From contig NZ_LT607733.1 in NCBI RefSeq assembly GCF_900091445.1, forward strand, positions 4,801,001-4,865,000: DNA of 64,000 nt, in the 5' to 3' direction. Numbering within the stretch: the first letter of the stretch is position 1; each line of letters begins with the position of its first letter. Below are positions 18,095-25,827 of this stretch, piece after piece. This stretch comes from Micromonospora echinofusca. GTDB taxonomy: Bacteria > Actinomycetota > Actinomycetes > Mycobacteriales > Micromonosporaceae. The notes under the pieces are model-generated. The model was not told where the DNA came from. It saw only the letters and a program-made list of their open reading frames with translations, and made no database searches. The position numbers and the translations under genes are program-made.

Positions 18095-18100
18095 CATCGG

Positions 18101-19282
18101 GTGAGCCTGCCGCAGCCGCCCGAGCCGATCGTGGCAGCCCGCCTGCTCTTCTCGCTCGACCCGGCGGTCAGCCACCTGAACCACGGCTCCTTCGGCGCGG
18201 TGCCGCTCGTCGTGCAGCGGGCCCAGCAGCGGCTGCGCGACGAGATGGAGGCCAACCCGCTGCGCTTCTTCACCCAGGGCCTGGTCGACCGGATCGCCCA
18301 CGCCCGCCGGCACCTGGCCGGTTTCCTGGGCGCCGACCCCGACGGCACCGCCCTGGTCCCGAACGCGACCACCGGCGTGGCGGTGGTGCTCCAGTCGCTC
18401 GGCCTGCGCCCCGGCGACGAGGTGCTCGCCACGGACCACGGCTACGGCGCGGTCGGCCTCTCCGTCGCGCGGGAGTGCCGGCGTACAGGGGCCGTCGCCC
18501 GGGTGCTGCCCGTGCCGTTGACCGCCTCGGACGAGGAGATCGTCCAGCTCGTCCGCGCCGGGCTGCGCCCCGGCCGGACCCGACTGCTCGTCGTGGACCA
18601 GCTCGCCTCGGCGACCGCCCGGTTCTTCCCCGTCGCCGCGCTCGTCGGCGTGGCCCGGGAGCACGGGATTCCGGTCCTCGTCGACGCCGCCCACGCCCCG
18701 GGCATGCTGCCGACGCCGGTCAGCGACGTCGGCGCCGACTTCTGGGTGGGCAACCTGCACAAGTGGGCGTACGCGCCGCGCGGCACCGCCGTGCTGGTGG
18801 TCGCCCCGTCGTGGCGGGAACGGATCGAGCCGCTGGCCGTCTCGTGGGAGCAGGAGTCAGGGTTTCCCCGCCGGGTCGAGTGGGCGGCGACGCAGGACTA
18901 CACGGGCTGGCTGGCCGCGCCGGTGGGCCTGTTCACGCTGCGCAGCCTCGGCCCCGACCGGGTACGCGGGCACAACGCCGCGCTGGCGGCGTACGGCCAG
19001 CGGGTGCTGGGGGACGCGCTCGGGGTGGCCCCCGCCGACCTGCCGGACCCCGGCGGGCCGGGGGTCGCCATGCGCATCGTGCCGCTGCCGGCGGGCCTCG
19101 GCACCACGTTCGAGGCGGCGCGGGCGCTGCGGGAACGGATCGCCGACCGGCTCGCCACCGAGGTCGCCGTCATGGCCTGGAACGGACGGGGCTGGCTGCG
19201 GCTCTGCGCGCAGGTCTACAACACCCCGGACGAGTACGAACGGCTCTCGGTGCGGCTGCCCCCGCTGCTCGCCCAGCGCTGA
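18101..19282 (+). CDS. PLP-dependent aminotransferase class V (isopenicillin-N-epimerase-like)
   Basis: A 393-residue fold-type-I PLP enzyme. It opens with SHLNHGSFGAVPLVVQ, typical of the isopenicillin N epimerase / cysteine-desulfurase-like subgroup. The cofactor aspartate region is LVDAAHAPGMLP, and the Schiff-base lysine is K221 in WVGNLHKWAYAPRG. The C-terminal small domain is complete. The reaction cannot be assigned: members include epimerases, hercynylcysteine-sulfoxide lyases and desulfurases, and no pathway genes are adjacent. The GTG start is supported by the TACGAT element. Its last 113 bp overlap the convergent M23 gene. Confidence 0.85.
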   Translation: MSLPQPPEPIVAARLLFSLDPAVSHLNHGSFGAVPLVVQRAQQRLRDEMEANPLRFFTQGLVDRIAHARRHLAGFLGADPDGTALVPNATTGVAVVLQSLGLRPGDEVLATDHGYGAVGLSVARECRRTGAVARVLPVPLTASDEEIVQLVRAGLRPGRTRLLVVDQLASATARFFPVAALVGVAREHGIPVLVDAAHAPGMLPTPVSDVGADFWVGNLHKWAYAPRGTAVLVVAPSWRERIEPLAVSWEQESGFPRRVEWAATQDYTGWLAAPVGLFTLRSLGPDRVRGHNAALAAYGQRVLGDALGVAPADLPDPGGPGVAMRIVPLPAGLGTTFEAARALRERIADRLATEVAVMAWNGRGWLRLCAQVYNTPDEYERLSVRLPPLLAQR

Positions 19283-19910
19283 GGGCCGGGTCTGCGCCGT
19301 CGAGCGGCAGCAGCCGCACGGGTCCCAGGCCGAGCAGGGCCAGCGGATCGAGGTATTCGGCGCCGCGCCGCAGCCCCCAGTGCAGGCAGGCGGGGGCGGG
19401 GCAGCCCGGGTGGCCGGCGAGGAGGACGCCCAGCGGCGCCCCGACCGCCAGTGTCTCGCCGGCGCGGACCGCCGGCGACACCGGCTCGTGGGTGGTCCGC
19501 AGGCCGTCGGTGTGCCCGACGGTGACGACGGGACGGCCGGCGACCAGGCCGGCGAAGAGCACCGTGCCGGCGCCGGCGGCCCGCACGGTCGCGCCGGGCG
19601 CGGCGGCCAGGTCGACTCCCCGGTGCCCGGGCAGCCACGGTCGCGGCGGCGGGTCGAACCGGCGCACCGGGCGCGGAACGCCGTCGAGCGGCCACCGGAA
19701 CCGCGCCACCCCGGGCGACACCGCACCGGCCGGCACGACCGCACCGAACGGCCGTGCCGCCGGGACCGGCCGGACCACCGGCGTGGACGGCCAGGAACCG
19801 GGCGCGGACGGCCGGACGCCAGACGCGGCCGGCCGGGGGACGGGTGCGGCGGGCCCGAGGGACAGCAGGGCGGCGCAGAGCGCGACGGCGGTACGGGCGG
19901 CAGGTCGCAT
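19170..19910 (-). CDS. Secreted M23-family peptidase
   Basis: A 246-residue exported protein. The N-terminus (MRPAARTAVALCAALLSLG...) is a signal peptide. After a Pro-rich region the LytM/M23 domain shows the zinc motif HRGVDLA (H and D), a mid-domain His in TTHEP, and CLHWGLRRG where the family normally has HxH. The zinc-binding second His is kept, but the first, catalytic His is Cys, as I recall for many actinobacterial relatives. It should act on, or at least bind, peptidoglycan. The last 40 residues, Arg/Ala-rich, overlap the aminotransferase gene on the other strand and may be non-essential readthrough. Confidence 0.82.
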   Translation of the reverse strand: MRPAARTAVALCAALLSLGPAAPVPRPAASGVRPSAPGSWPSTPVVRPVPAARPFGAVVPAGAVSPGVARFRWPLDGVPRPVRRFDPPPRPWLPGHRGVDLAAAPGATVRAAGAGTVLFAGLVAGRPVVTVGHTDGLRTTHEPVSPAVRAGETLAVGAPLGVLLAGHPGCPAPACLHWGLRRGAEYLDPLALLGLGPVRLLPLDGADPALSAGRAAGAAAPRAVRTRPGCCRPARRAAASPVRSRP

Positions 19911-20237
19911 GGGCGCAGCCTGCCCGGCGCCTGCCCGCACCCGCCACCGGCGACACCGTCACCTGTGGACGACTGTCGTCCTGTGGACGGCCCCCCACGG
20001 GGCCGGGCAGTCTGCTAGGCACGCCGTCTGGTCCAGCGTTTCCTCGGCGTACCCCGCGCCCTGCCGCCCGGCGCGACGATGTTCACGTTCGTCGGCTGAC
20101 GGCCGGCACGCGTCCCCGGCGATCTCGCCGCGGGTGGCCGCCTGCGGCGACGCGTCGGGGCGGTGCGGGTTAGCCCCTCGTCCGGCGGGTATGCCGCCGC
20201 CTGCACCTGGCCAGAGGGGGCTGGAGGTCGAATTCCG
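19911..20237. other. Divergent intergenic region, M23 peptidase / SCP2-like
   Basis: 327 bp between two outward-facing genes. It holds the inverted CGTCCACAG pair (19963-19989) and the SCP2 ribosome-binding site. A plus-strand frame at about 20016-20099 gives RRLVQRFLGVPRALPP... with no start codon; I regard it as chance or a relic. Confidence 0.5.
19963..19989 (-). promoter_or_regulatory. CGTCCACAG direct-repeat element upstream of the M23 gene
   Basis: Read on the minus strand, CGTCCACAG occurs at 19989-19981 and 19971-19963, an 18-bp repeat spacing. The lower end is 52 bp before the M23 ATG at 19910. Spacing, orientation and distance match the element before yraN, so the two promoters may share a regulator. 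The 9-mers fit the relaxed actinobacterial DnaA-box consensus. Confidence 0.5.
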
Positions 20238-20603
20238 GTGACCGAAGCGTTCTTCGAGCAGTTGGCGAGCACGGAGTTTGAGCCGCGGCTGTGCCGGCTG
20301 TCCGGCAGCGTCCGGTTCGACATCCGCGACGGTGATCGGGTGCGGAGGTGGCTGCTGACCATCGACCAGGGCAGGCTGCGGCTGTCCCAGGACGATGGTC
20401 CCGCCGACGCCGTGTTCACCATGTCCTCCGAGGTCGCGGACACCATGGCGCGGGGTGAGCTGAACGGGCTGGCCGCGATCCTGCGCGGCGAGATCATGGT
20501 CGACGGCGACTTCGGCCTGGCGCTGCGGATGGGTCTGCTGTTCCCCGCGCCGGCCGTGCCGCGCGAGGCCGGTGCGCCCTGGACGCGGGGGGCGGCCAGG
20601 TGA
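20238..20603 (+). CDS. SCP2-like sterol-carrier-fold protein
   Basis: A 121-residue protein with the SCP2 fold pattern: an amphipathic helix, beta strands (GSVRFDIRDGDRVRRWLLTI), then ADAVFTMSSEVADTMARGELN and AAILRGEIMVDGDFGLAL. SCP2 domains bind lipids or hydrophobic ligands; no catalytic residues are seen. GTG start with GGAGG 10 bases upstream. Its stop overlaps the next GTG by 4 bp, so it is made together with the debranching-type enzyme, an unusual partner. It may be a ligand-binding or regulatory partner; this is inference. Confidence 0.78.
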   Translation: MTEAFFEQLASTEFEPRLCRLSGSVRFDIRDGDRVRRWLLTIDQGRLRLSQDDGPADAVFTMSSEVADTMARGELNGLAAILRGEIMVDGDFGLALRMGLLFPAPAVPREAGAPWTRGAAR

Positions 20604-22693
20604 GGGACATCGCGGGCACCGTGTCGTGCATCGACGGCAACTCGTTCATCGTGTCCGACTCCAGCGGTGACGTGGACGCCGCGCCCGACACGCCGACCGG
20701 GTTGTTCGCCGCCGACACCCGCTTCCTCTCCCGCTGGATCCTCACGATCGGCGGCGAGCGGCTGACCGCGCTGTCGGTGGACGACAGCCAGTACTTCGAG
20801 GCGGCGTTCTTCCTGGTTCCGGGCGGGCAGACCGACTACGTGCAGGCCGACGTGTCGGCGATCCGGCGGCGGCGGATCGGGCCGGACCTGACCGAGTCGG
20901 TGACGGTGTTCAACTACGGCGAGCACGACGTCGACCTCGACGTGCGGCTGGAGGTGGCCGCCGACTTCGCCGACATCTTCGACATCAAGTTCGACGTCCG
21001 CGAGAAGGCCGGCACCTACTACTCCGAGGTCGGTGACAGCGAACTGGTGCTGGGCTACCGACGCGGCACGTTCCGGCGGGAGGTGCGCGTCTCGGCGAGT
21101 GAGCCGGCCAGCGTCGATGCGCGCGGCGTCCGGTTCCGGCCCCGGCTGCGGCCCGGGCAGCAGTGGTCCACGCAGCTACGGGTGACGATGCGGGTGCTGC
21201 GTCCCGACGGCCACGACTGGCGCGCGGCGGTGCGCGCGCTGCGCCCGGACGACTCGACCCTGCCGGACGCCGTACGCGCGTGGGTCACGCAGGCACCCCG
21301 GCTGGACACCGACAACAGCGCTCTGCGGCAGGTGTACCAGCGCAGCATCGTGGACCTGGCGGCGCTGCGCTTCGCACCGCTGTCCCTCGGCGGCGCCACC
21401 GTGCCAGCGGCGGGGCTGCCCTGGTTCATGACCCTGTTCGGCCGCGACAGCCTGCTGACCTGTCTGCAGACCCTGCACGTCACACCGTCGCTGGCCCCGC
21501 CGACGCTGCGCATCCTCGCGTTCCTCCAAGGCGGTCGCCGGGACGACATCCTCGACGAGGACCCCGGGCGGATCCTGCACGAGCTGCGCTACGGCGAATC
21601 GGCCGCCTTCGAGGAGCAGCCCCACTCGCCGTACTACGGCACCGTGGACGCCTCGCCGCTGTTCGTGGTGCTGCTCGACGAGTACGAGCGGTGGACCGGT
21701 GACGGGGCGCTGGTCAAGGAGTTGGAGAAGGAGGCCCGGGCGGCCCTGGAGTGGATCGACCGGTACGCGGACCTGACCTCCACCGGCTACGTCTGGTACG
21801 AGCGGCGCAACCGCGCCACCGGCCTGGAGAACCAGTGCTGGAAGGACTCCTGGGACGGCGTCTCCTACGCCGACGGCAGGCTGCCGGGCTTTCCCCGGGC
21901 CACCTGCGAGGTGCAGGGCTACGCCTACGACGCCAAGGTCCGCGCGGCCCGCCTCGCGCGCGCGTTCTGGGACGACCCCGCGTACGCCGACCGGCTGGAG
22001 CGGGAGGCGGCGGCGCTGAAGGACCGGTTCAACCGGGACTTCTGGATCGACGAGCGCGGCTACTACGCGCTCGCCCTCGACCACGACGGCACCCCCGTGG
22101 ACGCCCTGTCCTCCAACATCGGGCACCTGCTGTGGAGCGGCATCGTGCCCCCGGACCGGGCCCCGCGCATCGTCGAGCACCTGATGGGCCCCGCGCTCTT
22201 CTCCGGCTGGGGGGTACGCACCCTCGCCGAGGGTCAGGGCCGCTACAACCCGCTCGGCTACCACAACGGGACCGTCTGGCCCTTCGACAACTCGTTCATC
22301 GCCTGGGGCCTGCGCCGCTACGGGTTCGCCGCCGAGGCCGGTCGCATCGCCGAAGGCATCATCGCCGCCGCGACCTACTTCCACGGCCGCCTGCCGGAGG
22401 CCTTCGGCGGCTTCGACCGCCAGACGACCCGGTACCCCGTCCGCTACCCCACCGCCGGCAGCCCCCAGGCGTGGTCCAGCGGCGCGTCCCTGCTCCTCAT
22501 CCGGGCCATGCTCGGCATCGACCCGCACGAGGGGCACCTCGCCGTCGACGCGGCGCTCCCACCGAGCTTCCAGCGGATCGCGCTGCTGGACATTCCCGGC
22601 CGCTGGGGCAGGGTCGACGCCTTCGCCCGTCACCGCCCCGACCAGCCGCCGACCGACGCCACCGGCGGCTACCCCTCCCCCCTGCTCGGCTAG
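20600..22693 (+). CDS. Glycogen-debranching-type glycosidase (GDE N-terminal domain plus amylo-alpha-1,6-glucosidase-like domain)
   Basis: A 697-residue protein. The N-terminal 220 residues form the beta-rich glycogen-debranching N-terminal domain (GLFAADTRFLSRWILTIGGE). The rest is an (alpha/alpha)6 toroid with LPWFMTLFGRDSLLTCLQTL, NQCWKDSWDGVSYADG, GYAYDAKVRAARLARAFW and YHNGTVWPFDNSFIAWGL, matching the amylo-alpha-1,6-glucosidase / MGH family; acidic residues in these motifs are the likely catalytic ones. No signal peptide, so it is cytoplasmic. The substrate could be glycogen branches, trehalose-type or glucosylglycerate-type oligosaccharides. Coupled to the SCP2-like gene by GTGA overlap. 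Confidence 0.85.
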   Translation: MRDIAGTVSCIDGNSFIVSDSSGDVDAAPDTPTGLFAADTRFLSRWILTIGGERLTALSVDDSQYFEAAFFLVPGGQTDYVQADVSAIRRRRIGPDLTESVTVFNYGEHDVDLDVRLEVAADFADIFDIKFDVREKAGTYYSEVGDSELVLGYRRGTFRREVRVSASEPASVDARGVRFRPRLRPGQQWSTQLRVTMRVLRPDGHDWRAAVRALRPDDSTLPDAVRAWVTQAPRLDTDNSALRQVYQRSIVDLAALRFAPLSLGGATVPAAGLPWFMTLFGRDSLLTCLQTLHVTPSLAPPTLRILAFLQGGRRDDILDEDPGRILHELRYGESAAFEEQPHSPYYGTVDASPLFVVLLDEYERWTGDGALVKELEKEARAALEWIDRYADLTSTGYVWYERRNRATGLENQCWKDSWDGVSYADGRLPGFPRATCEVQGYAYDAKVRAARLARAFWDDPAYADRLEREAAALKDRFNRDFWIDERGYYALALDHDGTPVDALSSNIGHLLWSGIVPPDRAPRIVEHLMGPALFSGWGVRTLAEGQGRYNPLGYHNGTVWPFDNSFIAWGLRRYGFAAEAGRIAEGIIAAATYFHGRLPEAFGGFDRQTTRYPVRYPTAGSPQAWSSGASLLLIRAMLGIDPHEGHLAVDAALPPSFQRIALLDIPGRWGRVDAFARHRPDQPPTDATGGYPSPLLG

Positions 22694-22718
22694 CGACCGG
22701 CGGCGCCCACCGGGGACG

Positions 22719-22798
22719 ACGGTCGGAGCCGCACAGCACGACGGTCGGAGCCGATGGGCGCAGCGGTCGGAGCCCGTGGAGCGTGACGCCCGGAGCCG
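22719..22798. repeat. Four 22-bp iterons upstream of the sulfite-oxidase-like gene
   Basis: ACGGTCGGAGCCG at 22719 and 22741 and GCGGTCGGAGCCC at 22763 recur at exactly 22-bp intervals; a degenerate ACGCCCGGAGCCG follows at 22786. The period is two helical turns, so a protein could bind all copies on one face. They lie between the debranching-enzyme stop and the TAGGCT at 22862. Confidence 0.6.
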
Positions 22799-22861
22799 GA
22801 GGGCGCGGTGGGTGACGGCGTGGGGAATCACCCGGCGTCCCCGGCGCGGCGGCGTCGGCCC

Positions 22862-22867
22862 TAGGCT
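22862..22867 (+). promoter_or_regulatory. TAGGCT -10-like element
   Basis: TAGGCT about 48 bp before the ATG at 22916. This would give a leader of roughly 40 bases containing the GGGGGAGG ribosome-binding site. No clear -35, so activation from the upstream iterons is conceivable. Confidence 0.35.
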
Positions 22868-22915
22868 GGGACGGGCGCACGGCGGAGCCGCCGCCGTCGG
22901 CCGGGGGAGGCCTCG

Positions 22916-24022
22916 ATGACCACAGTGGACGACGCCAGCGGGGCGTCACGCGTGGCGGAGCCCGGCGAGGGGATCACCGCCGAGGAGTTGCAGCTCGCCG
23001 CCCGCAACCACGGCATCCCGCTGGAGGCGCTGCGCTACGACGTGACCCCGGCCGGCCTGCACTACCTGCTCATCCACTACGACATCCCGGACCTCGACCC
23101 GGCCACGCACGCGCTGACCGTGGCCGGCGCGGTGGACCGGCCGCTGACGCTCGACCTGGCCGCGCTGCGCGAGCGACCCCGGGTCACCCGACGGGTGACG
23201 CTGGAGTGCGCGGGCAACGGGCGCGCCCTGCTGCACCCGCGGCCGGTCAGTCAGCCGTGGCTGGTCGAGGCGGTCGGCAACGCCGAGTGGACGGGCACGC
23301 CGCTGGCGCCGCTGCTGCGCGAGGCCGGCATCGCCGCCGACGCCGTGGACGTGGTCTTCACCGGCGCCGACCACGGGGTGGAACGCGGTGTCGAGCAGGA
23401 CTACCAGCGGGCGCTGCCGGCGGCCGACGCGCTGCGCGAGGAGGTGCTGCTGGCGTACGAGATGAACGGGGCCCCGCTGCTGCCGCAGCACGGCGCCCCG
23501 CTGCGGCTGATCGTGCCCGGCTGGTACGGCATGGCGCACGTCAAGTGGCTGCGCGCGATCGACGTACGCACCGAGGCGTTCGACGGCTACCAGAACGCGG
23601 TCGCGTACCGGCTGCGTGAGGACGCCGACGACCCCGGGGTGCCGGTGACCCGCATCGAGCCGCGGGCGCTGGTCCGTCCGCCCGGCTTCCCCGACTTCAT
23701 GTCCCGCACCCGCGTGCTGCGTGCCGGTCCGTGCACCCTGGACGGTCGCGCCTGGTCGGGCCACGCACCCGTCGCCTCGGTGGAGGTCACCACCGACGGC
23801 GGGGTCAGCTGGCGACCGGCCACTCTGGACGAGCAGGTCGGCGGGGAGTTCGCCTGGCGCCGGTGGCGGTACGAGTGGACGGCCACGCCGGGCAGGCACG
23901 TCCTCGGGGCCCGTGCCACCGACGCCTCCGGCCGCAGTCAGCCGGTCGGGCAGCGGTGGAACCGGGGCGGCTTCGCCAACAACCTCGTCCAGCGCGTCGA
24001 GGTCGTGGTGCCGTCGGACTGA
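22916..24022 (+). CDS. Sulfite-oxidase-family molybdopterin oxidoreductase
   Basis: A 368-residue protein with the two domains of the sulfite oxidase family: a Moco-binding domain (TLECAGNGRALL, with the conserved molybdenum-ligand Cys at C98; LIVPGWYGMAHVKWL) and a C-terminal Mo-co dimerisation Ig-like domain (VASVEVTTDGGVSWRPATL). No heme b5 domain and no signal peptide, so it is cytoplasmic and needs an unknown electron acceptor. Length fits the stand-alone actinobacterial type. ATG with GGGGGAGG 5 bp upstream. Oxidation of sulfite or another small substrate is a family-level guess. Confidence 0.88.
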   Translation: MTTVDDASGASRVAEPGEGITAEELQLAARNHGIPLEALRYDVTPAGLHYLLIHYDIPDLDPATHALTVAGAVDRPLTLDLAALRERPRVTRRVTLECAGNGRALLHPRPVSQPWLVEAVGNAEWTGTPLAPLLREAGIAADAVDVVFTGADHGVERGVEQDYQRALPAADALREEVLLAYEMNGAPLLPQHGAPLRLIVPGWYGMAHVKWLRAIDVRTEAFDGYQNAVAYRLREDADDPGVPVTRIEPRALVRPPGFPDFMSRTRVLRAGPCTLDGRAWSGHAPVASVEVTTDGGVSWRPATLDEQVGGEFAWRRWRYEWTATPGRHVLGARATDASGRSQPVGQRWNRGGFANNLVQRVEVVVPSD

Positions 24023-24125
24023 GGCCGGCCGCCGGGGCGGAAGGCAACGACGGCCGCGCGGCGGTGGGGACGCCGACGGGGCCGTACGCCCGGCGGCGGG
24101 ACCGTCGGGCGGGACCGGCGGTGGG

Positions 24126-24449
24126 TCAGCCGCCGAAACCGGAGTCGGCGGGCAGCGAGATGTCGGGCTTCTCCAGCTCCTCGACGTTGACGTCCTTGAA
24201 GGTCATCACCCGGACGTTCTTCACGAACCGGGCGGGACGGTACATGTCCCACACCCAGGCGTCGTGCATCTCGACCTCGAAGTAGACCTCGCCGTCGGAG
24301 TTGCGCACGTGCAGGTCGACCTGGTTGGCCAGGTAGAACCGGCGCTCGGTCTCCACCACGTAGGAGAACTGGCGGACAATGTCGCGGTACTCCCGGTAGA
24401 GCTGGAGCTCCATCTCGGTCTCGTACTTCTCGAGGTCTTCCGCGCTCAT
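24126..24449 (-). CDS. DUF2469 protein
   Basis: A 107-residue conserved actinobacterial protein of unknown function. It shows the characteristic ETEMELQLYREYRDIVRQFS, FYLANQVDLHVR and YFEVEMHDAWVWDMYRPARF segments. Acidic, soluble, no signal peptide. Its ATG overlaps the rnhB stop (ATGA), and adjacency to rnhB is conserved across the phylum. Confidence 0.92.
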   Translation of the reverse strand: MSAEDLEKYETEMELQLYREYRDIVRQFSYVVETERRFYLANQVDLHVRNSDGEVYFEVEMHDAWVWDMYRPARFVKNVRVMTFKDVNVEELEKPDISLPADSGFGG

Positions 24450-25258
24450 CGCACTCCGCCTTCCATGACCACATCTTCCCCCACCGACGCCGGAGGCCGA
24501 GGCTGCTCGCCCAACGCCACGCCGACGGTACCCCCTGGCGGGCAGGAGCGCTCCATCGGCTCGTCCCGCCTCGCATCCGCCGGCCGACGCGCGCGGGGCG
24601 GGGCGCCGTCGCGACCGGACACCGCCGCCACGTTGACGTACGAGAACCGGTGCTCCCGGCACGGCCCCCGCTCCCGCAGCGCCGCGGTGTGCTCCGCGGT
24701 GATGTAACCCTTGTGCTCGGCGAACCCGTAGCCCGGGAACGCCCCGTCCAACTCGACCATCATCCGGTCCCGGGTCACCTTGGCCAGCACGCTCGCCGCC
24801 GCCACGCAGGCCGCCACCCGGTCGCCCTTCCACACGGCCAGCCCCGGCACGTCGAGGCCGTCCACCCCGAAGCCGTCGGTCAGCACGTAGTCGGGCCGGG
24901 TCGTCAGCGACGCCAGCGCGCGGCGCATCGCGGCCAGGTTGCACACGTGCAGGCCCCGCTCGTCGACCTCCTCGGCGGGAACGACCACCACGGCGTACGC
25001 GAGCGCGCGGGACACGACCTCGTCGTGGATGCGCTCCCGGCTCGCGGGGGTGAGCAGCTTGGAGTCGGCCAGCCCGTCGATCTCGCCGCGCCGCCCTTCG
25101 GGCAGGATCGCGGCGGCGGCGACCAGCGGCCCGGCGCAGGCGCCGCGACCCGCCTCGTCGGCCCCGGCGACGTGCCGGAAACCGCGCCGCTGCAGCGCGC
25201 GCTCCAGCGCGTAGAGCCCGCCCTCGCGGCGCACCACGGTGCGCGGGGGCGTCAGCAC
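24446..25258 (-). CDS. rnhB: Ribonuclease HII
   Basis: A 270-residue RNase HII removing RNA from RNA/DNA hybrids and single ribonucleotides from DNA. Active-site acidic residues are visible: ADEAGRGACAGPLVAAA (D, E), then YVLTDGF and SVLAKVTRDRMM. The C-terminal 60 residues past VNVAAVSG are a low-complexity extension. GTG at 25258; the first seven bases overlap the end of the Nudix gene, and its end overlaps the DUF2469 start. Part of a tightly packed minus-strand operon from lepB. Confidence 0.94.
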   Translation of the reverse strand: MLTPPRTVVRREGGLYALERALQRRGFRHVAGADEAGRGACAGPLVAAAAILPEGRRGEIDGLADSKLLTPASRERIHDEVVSRALAYAVVVVPAEEVDERGLHVCNLAAMRRALASLTTRPDYVLTDGFGVDGLDVPGLAVWKGDRVAACVAAASVLAKVTRDRMMVELDGAFPGYGFAEHKGYITAEHTAALRERGPCREHRFSYVNVAAVSGRDGAPPRARRPADARRDEPMERSCPPGGTVGVALGEQPRPPASVGEDVVMEGGVR

Positions 25259-25779
25259 GGCGCGTCCTCGTGGCCGTCGACGCCTTCCTGGCGCCCGCCC
25301 ACCCCGACCGTCGGCGCCGCCGGAGCGGCCAGCGCCCGGGCCAGCACCGCCGGCAGGTCCGGCGGGTAGTACCGCTCCCCGCTGGCGACCAACTCGTCCG
25401 GGAGCCACCACCGGTGCGCGGCGACGCTGGCCCGCTCGACGTCGCTGAAGCCCGCGGTGTCGACCTCGTGACCCGTCACCCGCACCAGGAAGAACTCCTG
25501 TTCCTGCCGGTACCACACGCCGTCGAAGGGGAACTCCGTCACGTCGCGGTGCACGGGCGCCCCGAACGCCGTCGCCGGCAGCCGCAGCCCGGTCTCCTCG
25601 GCCAGCTCCCGCGCCGCGCACTCGGGGTAGGTCTCCCCCTCGTCCAGGCCGCCGCCGGGGGTGAACCACCAGCGCCCGTGCTCGGGGCGGGCCGGGTCGG
25701 AGCCGCAGAAGAGCAGCACCCGACCCGTCGCGTCGACGAGCAGGACGCGCGCCGCGCGCCGAGGGGTGTAGACGGTCAC
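25252..25779 (-). CDS. Nudix hydrolase
   Basis: A 175-residue protein with a complete Nudix box (GGGLDEGETYPECAARELAE then ETGL) fitting GX5EX7REUXEEXGU. It should hydrolyse a nucleoside diphosphate linked to another moiety; the substrate is not predictable. The GTG at 25779 (MTVYTPRRAARVLLVD) is chosen because the strand preceding the Nudix fold begins here; an upstream in-frame start at 25815 would add 12 weakly coding residues. It overlaps rnhB by 7 bp and follows the second lepB by 48 bp. Confidence 0.87.
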   Translation of the reverse strand: MTVYTPRRAARVLLVDATGRVLLFCGSDPARPEHGRWWFTPGGGLDEGETYPECAARELAEETGLRLPATAFGAPVHRDVTEFPFDGVWYRQEQEFFLVRVTGHEVDTAGFSDVERASVAAHRWWLPDELVASGERYYPPDLPAVLARALAAPAAPTVGVGGRQEGVDGHEDAPC

Positions 25780-25827
25780 CGCACCAGCCTGCCAGACGCC
25801 GCCGACAACGCCCACGCCCGGCGGCCC

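Noticed and set aside
17828..18100. Minus-strand frame with non-biased composition (HRYFYAPQVSAERMLPG)
   Set aside because: It simply continues as shadow of xerC and the aminotransferase on both sides, with no own start or stop boundaries.
20016..20099. Short protein-like plus-strand frame (RRLVQRFLGVPRALPP)
   Set aside because: No start codon and an in-frame stop directly before it; no family recognised.
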